This document shows, piece by piece, positions 54,901-64,000 of a stretch of 64,000 bases of DNA (the first letter of the stretch is position 1; each line of letters starts with the position of its first letter). Where the stretch lies: NCBI RefSeq assembly GCF_036373705.1, contig NC_089856.1, forward strand, positions 13,360,501-13,424,500, given 5' to 3'. Made by a program: the position numbers and the translations under genes. The DNA comes from Amia ocellicauda (lineage: Eukaryota > Chordata > Actinopteri > Amiiformes > Amiidae). The notes beneath the pieces were generated by a model, which was given only the letters and a program-made list of their open reading frames with translations, was not told the origin of the DNA and did no database searches.

Positions 54901-57690
54901 GGACCATCTCTCTCTCTCTCTCTCTCTCTCTGCACTTTGCACTGAGCATAGGGAGACAGACAGGGAGGTTCAGAAGTAGAGAGAGAGAGAGGGCAGAGTA
55001 AAATAGCTTTCCTGGTTCCTTCTGTCATGCTCAGAAGATGCCTTGCTGTCCATCTCTCACTGTGCCTTCGCGTACGTTTGCCAAAAGACATTCTCTATTT
55101 CAATCTTGTTGTAGTTGTTTTAAATCGATACAAAGGTTTGCCTGTGTGCTATCGATGTACACGCAGCACGCTGGGCTATGGGGGGGGGGGGTGGTCATGG
55201 TGTTGGCATGGGGGGAGAGTGTGGTCTCTCACTGCAGTGCAGTCTGGGAGTCCAAATGATCAGAAGCTCTACTAATTGTTGTTTATTTGTTGCGTGTCTT
55301 GCTATGCAAAATGTCACTGGAGAGCAACTCACAGGAAGTTCTCAGACTCTGGTAACACACACAGACATATATAAACTCTTACATACATACTCATGCACAG
55401 ATACACACACACTCTAACAAATTAGTCTGCAACTTGTCAAAAACTGCTGTACAGTGGGAGTTTTATTATTTTGTTGTTGTTTGTCAGCTGCAGGTTTCAA
55501 GTTTTTGTGTAACATCTTTAGTTGTGTCATTGTACAATCTTTTCACCCCCATGTCAGAAGTCTGGTGTTGCTCCAGGAGTCCAGGGAACGGAAGGTCACA
55601 GTTGGCCTGATCCTTAATGCTGTATTTTTCAATGTTTTTTCTTTTCTTTTTAATCTCCAGGTGTGTGTTACCAAGCACAGTGTTGCCAAATACAACAGCA
55701 ACAATCAATTAAACAATAATACATATACAGGGATGTTTAAATCTCCAGTTTCCAGAACTTTTTTTTTTTTTTCTTTAGATTGTTTAATAATAAAGTTACA
55801 ATAAAAAACTATTAATAATAATACTTCAAATACATCTTTGTTTTTATAAAACAAAAGTCTGCAAAACACTTGAAATTATTCCTAAGATTTCTATATTGTA
55901 TTTTTTGGAACTTTTGTAAAGCATAAAAAAGGAATAAAAATGTATTTACAAAATGTGCAGAGTGGCCTGTTCTCTGGTGCCATTGCAGCATTCTGTGCAG
56001 AGGTACTAACACACACACACACTTGTGCAAACTTTCTCTCCCACAGATGCACTCTTGCACTCACAAACTCTTTCCCACTCACACATGCACTCTCTCAAAC
56101 ACACTGCAATCAAATAAAATATATATATATACATAAAATATACATACATATACACATTCAAATAATAACAATAGGCAACCCTGATATGCATCTCAGCTGT
56201 GAATGATCAAAAGTAACTTTGGTGAGGGAATGCGACTTTCCCTTGTTTATTTCCTTGGTGTTATTGTCTTGTGTGCTTTAGTCCGCAGCATCCACTTCCC
56301 TATTTTCTATGGCCAGAGTTTCCCTCCCAGTGTTAGAGATCCGGCTCCCTGGACTGTACTGTCTGTGCCTTTATATGGCAACGCAGGTGCAAATTGGACA
56401 CCTGGAAGAGATTTGCATAGTGGATGAGAAATTTGGGGGTGGACAATTCCTATTCAAATCACTTTCCCTGAGTGAGTGTGTGTGTGTGTGTGTGTTTGTG
56501 CTATACTTGCACAATCTTTTTTTTCTTTCCATCTATCTCTGTCGATCTCACTCTCTGAAGTGGTAATGAGGGTCATTTACAGTGGTACTGCAACGGTGCA
56601 ATCCAGGCTCAATTGGCTTGCTCTGCACCGTTAGTGTGCAGTTATGGGAAGAGGAGAGAGAGAGAGAGAAAGATGGACATGCAGATAGACAGTGAGAAAG
56701 ATTCAGATTGAAAGGGGAAGAAAGAGATGGAGATGAATAAAGCCTGCATTTGTGTTAATCTGCACCTGTAGTTTGAGGGTGGCTTCTGAGCTGTAATCAA
56801 CTGTCTGTTTCCAGAGTGTGTATGATGGAGAGAATGTGTTAGTGTTTGCGTGACTGTGAGAGAATGTGTGTGTGTGTGTATGCATGCCAGTCCTTTCTCA
56901 TATTTCCTTCCCTCTCCCTTTTCCTCCTACTCTCTGGTCACAATGTTAAAACTCTGTGTTACAGTCACTCAATCTGATTTGACTTCCAAATCTCCCAGAG
57001 TAAACATGAACCCCCTGGGAATTTGCATTCCAGAGTCAGCGGTGTTGAAAGTGAGGAAATAAGGGCCCACCGCTCTGCTCCCCAGCCTGGCCACAACACA
57101 ACAAGCAACCCCACACCTGGGGTCCTGGATGTATTGAATACAATAAATATATATGTACATATTTAATAAAATAAAATAAAGAACACTCCAAGAAGATGCT
57201 TCCACTTGTAAAATTGCATTTAACGTACAAGCATAAATAAAGAAAAGACTGATATTGTGAAAACTGACATTGATGCACTGGCTAATGTGGTGGTTTGGAA
57301 AGGTCCTGGCCTCCATCAATTATTCAACACCAGAGCACTAGCAGTAGATGCTGTTTCCGGGCACTATTTGCTGCACAGGGAGAAAAATAATATAATAAAA
57401 TCTGGCTCTGGCTTACCCCTCCTCCGCAACTCACACTCTCCTCCCATCTCCCCGGGCACTTGGTGCAGTTCAAAGGGATGCTGTAATATTCCCCATCATT
57501 TGCCTACTGCCATTCTGATCCTTTCCTTCTCAGTCCTGCGATTGGGCCGCAGATAAGAGTAGTCTTGGCCATGCAAACTTAAGGCAAATAGACGCTGCTG
57601 CACCCCAGTCCCTTCCTGCGTACTGTGCTGTGCATTCGTCTCCCTCTTGTCTCTCTCTGCCTGTCCGTGTCTCTCTCCATCTCTCTCGAA
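52000..57690. other. intergenic region between ctdsp2 and avil
   Basis: No gene can be supported. It includes a copy of the dispersed CCAGGGCTGGAGA motif (54458-54506), a tRNA-like B-box word on the minus strand (GAGTTCGAATCCCC near 54330-54345) without a complete tRNA, short GA, CA and GT microsatellites (54908-54931, 56010-56020, 56476-56493), and AT-rich sequence around 55780-56160. A 92-codon open frame at 52942-53220 has no recognisable similarity. Confidence 0.5.
54458..54506 (+). repeat. dispersed CCAGGACCAGGGCTGGAGA motif, copy
   Basis: Reads gtactgtactgtgtctctgc then aggaccagggctggagatcctgctgtactg; nearly identical to the copy at 36259. Confidence 0.6.
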
Positions 57691-57693
57691 CAG

Positions 57694-57755
57694 TCGACCA
57701 GAGGGCCGACCTCCCAGCAGCTGCGGAACCAGCCCCACACACACCTGAGATACAG
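57694..57755 (+). other. avil: possible avil 5' untranslated exon
   Basis: A pyrimidine-rich acceptor-like sequence (ctctctctcgaacag) precedes 57694, and a good donor (gatacag|gtaagg) follows 57755, about 1.1 kb before the first coding exon. Only splice-site quality supports it; it may be the 3' part of a longer first exon. Confidence 0.3.
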
Positions 57756-57811
57756 GTAAGGCTTTGGTTTTAAATCTTTGATGTGATTTAATTTTTCTTT
57801 TTTGCCATCCA

Positions 57812-57860
57812 GTACAATACAGCAGGGTCTCCAGCCCTGGTCCTGGAGAGAGAGCGTACT
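57812..57860 (-). repeat. dispersed CCAGGACCAGGGCTGGAGA motif, copy
   Basis: Reverse orientation: acaatacagcagggtctcca then gccctggtcctggagagaga. Lies just after the candidate avil 5' exon. Confidence 0.6.
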
Positions 57861-58562
57861 GTTTATGAGTGTTAATTAGCTGGGGAGTTTTGTGTTTGTT
57901 TATTTTTGGAGAGGAGAGCAAATAAAATATGAACTGATTTTCTGACTGACTAAGAAAAAGGCAGAGTTTGATCAGTCCTGGTGAGGCAGCTCTGCACACT
58001 GCGAGTGGCAGGGGGCAGGAAGAAGCTCCCCCTGCCAATTACACTTGGGAGCAAACTGATCAGTCACAAGCAGACGGCCTGTGACTCTGGCATCCCGGAG
58101 ACCCTTCAGCCCTGCCCCTCGGTCGGTCAGCTCATCTGCACTCCTGTGAGGAGAAAACAGCCCCCTATCACTCTCTCCCTCTACTTCCTTCTACCTCTGC
58201 ATTGGTGTCCAGTGTATCCTGGCCTCTCTGTATTTGTGCCAGCCTTGTCTTTGGGTCTTTAAGTGCTCAGGCCCAGCAGCCTGGCCACTCAGGGGTTAAA
58301 TATCCTGCCCTTCTCTGCATGGCATTTATATGATTTCTCTGCCCAGAGACTGTCCCGCTGTCGGCAGATTAAAGCTAGAGCAGACTTGCAGAAGGGGGAT
58401 GCTGTGTTTCTGCGGGTGGGTGGGGGTGTGTGTGTGCAGCTTACTTGGGGGAAATGCGTGAGATTTTAGCAACAAGGTATGAGAGCGTCACTGTGTGAGA
58501 CTCACGCCCAATGCAGGAGACTTGAGAGCTATGGTTTGTCTCTGTGTGTCTCCGTGTCAAAA

Positions 58563-58680
58563 TCAAATTAAAATTCAAGATGAGCTTTATTGGCAAGACA
58601 CTTTTGCACAAGTGTTTGCCAAAGCATATGCAGACATGGTAATGAGAACAGATTATATACAATAACAAAATAAAAGTTAA
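58563..58680. mobile_element. retroelement tail fragment
   Basis: The block aattcaagatgagctttatt then ggcaagacacttttgcac is a familiar end of interspersed fish repeats that usually finish in AT-rich sequence, as here. Too short to assign to a family. Confidence 0.4.
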
Positions 58681-58904
58681 ATAGCTCATTTTCCATGTAA
58701 GTAAAAAAATTGCAGGGCTAGTGTGCTGTGCTGTTGGTGGTAGATTGCGTGTGTCTCTGTATGTCTTTGTATCTTGATGTGTCTGTGTGTGTCTCTGTAT
58801 GTCTCAGGATACAGCTTATAAAAAAATAAAAGAGTACAAAAATGTTTTTATTGCTGTGTGTCGATGTGTCAGACAGATCCCCAGGGTGGAAGGCTGCCGA
58901 GAGG

Positions 58905-61094
58905 ATGGAATACACATTCCGAGCCATCACCAACACTCCCGGGCTCCTCATCTGGAGGATTGAGGTACTGTGTCTTTGGGGGGGGGGGGGTGTTGTTACA
59001 ATGCACTGGCATGGAGGGGAACCCAGGTGTGGAGAGAGAGGTAATCAGGAACAGGCTGGGGTCAGTGTCGGCAAACCATAATGTCCAGGAGAATCCAGAA
59101 GTCGCAGTTGATAAGGCAAGCAGGGGGTCAATGATCAGGCAAACAAGCTGGTAGGGAGAATCTGGGAATTGGTGGTTAGCTTACACAGAGAAGTCATAAA
59201 CAGGCAATCAATCACAATGGGGAATACTTAGAAATACAGCTGGACAGAAGATAAGACTTAGCATTGAATGGGGGTTTATATGTGTAGGAGAGGGGAGCAG
59301 AGGGCAGTTAAGGAGAGTGCTGGTCCAATGGGAGCTGAGGATGATTGAGCAAGTGCATATTGTGTTGAGGAATGTTGGTTGGTTATTTGCAGGAGTGTGA
59401 AAGATCCAGGGTTATAATCTGGGTGATGATGACCTCTGGTGGCGAACCTGTGAATTGTGGGATGTATGGGATGAAACAGTGAGAGGTGACAGGGTCAGGG
59501 GTCAGGGGTAAGCTGGCAGTGGGTGGAGGGTTACAGAGCAGTGGTAGGCTGTACTTGGCTGTGGGATTGTCCTCCCATGACACTGTCAGAACGGGCGCAT
59601 GAGAGGATAGGGAATCCCACTGCTGACACCAATTGGTGGCAATTTTCTTCCTCAGCTATTTCAGCTGGGTGTCCTGGGTCAGGGCCACAACACTGGCTTT
59701 GTTACTCTGCATACAAATGTGTCTCTCCAGTCCTCTCACTTTAGTTTTTTACCTGCACCTTCCAGTAATTATCTTCTGTTTCTTTCATTCTTTCTTTTTT
59801 TCTGTTTTTTCTTCAGAAAATGGAGCTTGTGTTACTGCCAGAGAAGGCCTATGGAAACTTCTTTGAGGGAGACTGCTACCTCCTGCTGTCTGTAAGTCAC
59901 CGCTGTGCCCAGTGAGGGAGGGAGAAGGACAGTAAGGGGGTAGAGGGAGGGGGAGAAAGAGAGATGGGAAGAGAGGGGGGAAACCAGGGGTGGACAAACT
60001 TCAAAACTCTTCAATAATAAATTGTGAGGATTCTTTCGGTTCCACTTGCGCTTGAGTTTCACAGTGGGGGGGGCTGTGTTAATGTGCTAATGTTGTCCAC
60101 TGTCTGTCTGTGTGTGTCATTGTGTGTGTGTGTTTGTATGTGTGTTTTTTTGTGTGCTTGTGTGTCTCAGACGCGGAAGTGTGGCAAATCTGTGTCCTAT
60201 GATGCTCATTACTGGATCGGGGCGGAGTCATCTCAGGACGAGCAGGGGGCAGCGGCCATCTACATCACCCAGCTGGACACTCACCTGGGCGGACGGCCAA
60301 TCCAGCACCGCGAAGTCCAGGGCTACGAGTCCGACACCTTCAGGGCCTACTTCAAACAGGGAATCATGTGGGTCCCTGTACTGCTACTGATTACTGATTA
60401 CTGATACTAATACTAATACTAATACTAATACTAATACTAATACTAATACTGCTGCTGATACTAATACTTCTATTATTATACTCTGCAGATACAAGAAAGG
60501 GGGTGTGGGTGCAGGGATGAAGCACACTGACACCAACACCTACGACAACAAGAGACTGCTGCACGTCAAGGGCAAGAGGAGAGTCACTGCTAAGGAGGTC
60601 AGACTCACACAGACTCACACATACACACAATCACACACACATACACACACACTGAGACTAAAACTGACACACTCACAGAGTCACACGCACACACACACAC
60701 ACAAACACACACAGACAAAGACACACATACACAGAAAGTCACAGGTGAGTGGGTGAGTGACAGTGTGGTTGCCCCACAGGTGCCGCTGTCCTGGAGCAGC
60801 TTTAACCGGGGGGATGTGTTTGTGCTGGACATCGGCAAGACCATTATTCAGTGGAACGGCCCTGACAGCAACCAGCAGGAGCGTCTCAAGGTGGGAACAC
60901 TGACCCCCACATTGACCACTGGACACACTGACCACTGGTTACTGCATACTGACCCCTGCACTGACCACTGGCTACTGATTACTGGACACACTGAACCCCA
61001 CACTGACTACTGGCTATTGTCTACTGACCCCCACACTCCCAACTAACCACTGGGCACACAGGCATTGACCAGTGACAATGTAAATACTTAAAGT

Positions 61095-61158
<64 letters not shown>

Positions 61159-63878
61159 TCAGTAATATTGGCTGTGTTGTGCGTCTCCTCAGGGGATGGC
61201 TCTCTGTAAGGACATCCGGGACCGCGAGCGGGGGGGGCGGGCAGAGGTGGGCGTGGTGGACAGTGAAAAGGAGGGGGATGCCCCAGAGCTGATGGCAATC
61301 CTGGAGGGGGTGCTGGGGAAGCGAGAGGGTCAGCTAGTCAACGGGACGCCCGACGAGGAAGCCGACCTGGAGCAGAAAAGCTGCATCACTCTGTACCAGT
61401 GAGACACATGGCCTGTTCTCTGTGTTTGTCTGTGTGTCTGTCTCTCTGTCTCTCTCTGTGTGTCTGTGTCTCTTTATCCCTGTATCCCCTGTGGCCTGTG
61501 TGCCCCTGCCCCTCCCAAAGTGTGTGTCTTTTGTGTCCCTATCCCTTTGCATTTCTCAATGCCTCTGTGTCCCTGTGAGCCTCAGCGTCACGTTGTGTCT
61601 CTCTTTACTGTGTCTCTGTGTGTCCCTGTATCTCTGTCCATGTGTCTCTCGGGCTGACTTTCTTGTTTCTCTGGCTCCGTATCCGTCTGTTGGTGTGTCA
61701 GTCTGTCTCTCTGTCTCCTACCGCCATCTAACCTCTGACCTTCCGCTGCAGTGTCTGTGACGTTGAAGGTCAGATGAAGATCACAGAAGTCGCGACCAGG
61801 CCGCTGAGCCAGGACATGCTGAATCATGACGTGAGTGGAAACTGCCAAGAAAAAATATTCAAAAACATCTAAAATATAATTTGAGCAAAATGTTTTTCTT
61901 TTATTTAATGAAGCAAACAAAATTCACTGTACTGTTACATGTATGAATCTTATTAAACTTTGACCCTCCATGACCTCTGACTGGCCTCCTCCTGCAGGAC
62001 TGCTATATCCTGGACCAGGGCGGCGTGCGACTGTTCGTGTGGAAGGGCAAACGGGCCAACAAGGCTGAGAGACAGACTGCAATGACCCGAGCTGTGGTGC
62101 GTGTGTGTGAGTGTGTCTGAGTGTGTGTGTGTATGTGTGAGTGTCAGTGCGTGAGTGTGAGTGTGTGTGTGTGTGTGTGTGAGAGAGTGGTCACCTCTTC
62201 ACGGTTCTAGGTGTCTGTCCCCTTCTGTCCTGCAGGAGTTCATGAAGCAGAAGAACTACCCCATCACCACCAGTGTGGAGGCGATGAGCGACGGCGCTGA
62301 GTCGGCCCTGTTCACACAGCTGTTCCCCAGCTGGTCCAGCCGGGACCAGAGCCAGGGCATGGGCCGTGTCTACAATGTGGGCAAAGTTGGTAAGGACTGA
62401 GAGCAGGAGAAGAGGGTGGAGATGTCTTAGGGAGGGCAGGTGAGGGCAGAGGGGCCTGGGAGGAAGTAGAGAGGCACCGTCCAATGAGTTTGAAGCATTT
62501 GGCTGAATCTGAGCAGATAATATAGACCTAAACACTTCAGAATTCATCCTGCTGCTTTTGTCAGCAGAATGTACCAAATACTTGATTTGGCCACACGTAA
62601 TGTTTTTGCTATCTCTCTGATTGGTTTGTTTTGATTTCTAAGTCAAAACTGAAGGCAAAATACCCCAAGAACAAGCAGGAACTAAAGACAGCTGCAGTGC
62701 AGGCCTGGCAGAGCATCACCAGGGAAGAAACCCAGCATCTGCTGATGTCTATGGGTTCCAGACTTCAGGCAGTCATTGACTGCATAGGATTTGCAACCAA
62801 GTATTGAAAGTCACAATTTAATTCATGATTATTTTAGTTTGTCCAAATACTTCTGAGCCCCTAAAATCGAGTTGACCACCTATATAAATAGGTGTAATTC
62901 CTACACCGTTCACCCAATTTGTTTGTAACTACCCTCAAATTAAAGATGAAAGTATACACTTAAAGCACATCATGATTGTTTTCAAATCCATTGTGGTGGC
63001 ATACAAAGCCAACATTATGACAATTATTTCAGTGTCCAACTATTTATGGACCTAACTGTAAATAAAAATAAAATACAAAAAAAGCAGTTGGCAGGTGCAC
63101 TGGCTAACTGACCAATTTACCTTGTTAATTGGTTAATTGACTGTTGCCATCTCTCCCAGCCAAAGTATCCCAGGATAAGTTTGACGCATCTCTGATGCAC
63201 TCCCAGCCTGACGTGGCTGCTCAGGAGCGCATGGTGGATGATGGCACTGGGGAGGTGCAGGTGAGCCCCCCCTACTCCTAACACACACTTAATTAAACCA
63301 ATTTAGCAATTATAGTTTACTCAATTTACTTAGATCTTGGGTTGGAACACAAAACCTGCCGACACAAATAATGCTCAGTGTTTGTTTTCATTTTTAAACC
63401 TTGCTTTGCAGTAATCATTAAGCACTAGTTAGTTAGTGAGTTTGTTAGTTATTTAAAATTCAATAACATTTTGCCAATTTTTCAACTGTACCAAATACTA
63501 CTTTTTATTATTATGATATTTCTTAGCAGACGCCCTCATCTATGGATACAGTATATCACATTTTTACCAGTGTAATGTATTCACAATTGTGGTATGTTCT
63601 AATATATCACATTATTAGTACTTACTCCAGACAATTAGTGATATAGTAGGTAGACACATTGGGGTGTCAGTGTGTCATTCCACCACCTGCCCCCCACTCC
63701 CCCCCTCCTGTGCCTTGTACTAAGTGGTCTCCCCCCCCAGGTGTGGCGGATCGAAAACTTGGAACTGGTCCTTGTGGACAGGAAGTGGCATGGCTTCTTC
63801 TATGGCGGAGACTGCTACCTCATCCTGTACAGCTACGAGGTGAACCGCAGGAAGAACTACCTGCTGTACATATGGCAG
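58905..63878 (+). CDS. avil: avil: advillin (villin/gelsolin family), N-terminal part
   Basis: Calcium-regulated actin-binding protein that severs, caps and bundles filaments. Eleven coding exons are in the window: 58905-58964 (ATG 58905), 59817-59891, 60171-60367, 60489-60597, 60780-60890, 61193-61398, 61752-61830, 61998-62096, 62236-62389, 63160-63260, 63741-63878. All are GT/AG with matching phases, giving 443 codons with the rest beyond the window. Gelsolin repeat 1 begins [20 protein letters not shown]; typical segments follow ([74 protein letters not shown]), and repeat 4 starts with [10 protein letters not shown]. The closely related VIL1 is the alternative; the short N-terminus, EKMEL and [20 protein letters not shown], and the ctdsp2 neighbour, favour AVIL. 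The coding start lies in an exon beginning at about 58873. Confidence 0.88.
60401..60467. repeat. (TAATAC)n hexamer repeat in avil intron 3
   Basis: About ten imperfect actaat/tactaa units directly after the exon 3 donor. Confidence 0.8.
61099..61157. repeat. (AAT)n microsatellite in avil intron 5
   Basis: About twenty uninterrupted trinucleotide units ending about 35 bases before the acceptor of exon 6. Confidence 0.93.
62640..63058 (+). mobile_element. truncated Tc1-like element in avil intron 9
   Basis: Encodes the transposase C-terminus on the + strand ([16 protein letters not shown] ... [11 protein letters not shown], stop 62805-62807), followed by the right terminal repeat ending ...ttatggacctaactg with TA after it. 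The left half of the element is missing. It is the same family as the inverted fragment at 32186-32594; both are cut at nearly the same place in the gene. Confidence 0.75.
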
Positions 63879-64000
63879 GTGAGGCCTGACAGGAGGCTGG
63901 CTGAGGCCTACAGCCTGGGGCAGAAACACAGAGACGCACAGAGACACACAGAGACGCAGAGACACACAGCCTGTATGCAATGTGTAATATGCTGTATGGT

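Noticed and set aside
58905-63878. Calling the gelsolin-family gene vil1
   Set aside because: N-terminal length and several segments agree better with advillin, and AVIL is the neighbour of CTDSP2 in human. The distinction is less firm than for ctdsp2.

Overview
The window is vertebrate nuclear DNA, almost certainly from a ray-finned fish. It holds spliced genes with GT/AG introns, dense di-, tri- and tetranucleotide microsatellites, fish-type Tc1/mariner elements with TA target duplications, a tRNA-derived SINE ending in GGAT repeats, and a nonautonomous hAT element. I cannot name the species. I see no prokaryotic feature and no undescribed defence or enzymatic system. The most unusual points are gene order, transcript structure and nested transposons.

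Layout: (1) 454-6084 (+), the 3' part of a JCAD-like cell-junction protein gene whose last exon carries long Glu/Arg/Gly-rich repeats. (2) 7382-23862 (+), slc11a2 (DMT1, a divalent metal transporter). All core exons are present, plus a possible alternative first exon and the two alternative 3' ends known from mammalian DMT1. (3) 26100-31072 (-), higd1c, a small mitochondrial HIG1-domain protein in three exons. Its intron 2 holds two Tc1 elements, one of them interrupted by a Harbinger-like element. (4) 39358-50291 (+), ctdsp2, the RNA polymerase II CTD small phosphatase, complete at 271 aa in eight exons, with mir-26a-2 in an intron. (5) 58905 to the right edge (+), avil (advillin), the first 11 coding exons (443 codons); the gene runs out of the window.

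Combination: slc11a2 and higd1c converge tail to tail, as I recall for human 12q13.12. ctdsp2 and avil are neighbours, as at human 12q14.1. Here both pairs lie within about 50 kb, so the window appears to keep a compact block that is split in human. The paralogous human block at 2q35 carries SLC11A1, CTDSP1 and VIL1. I chose the 12q-type paralogues because the sequences fit them better: ctdsp2 by its N-terminus, C-terminus and the miR-26a-2 star strand; slc11a2 by both C-terminal tails.

Large stretches without genes (6616-7381, 31073-38560, 52000-57690 and the long introns) hold microsatellites, a degenerate 20-bp minisatellite, degenerate TACTGTA-type repeats and transposon fragments.
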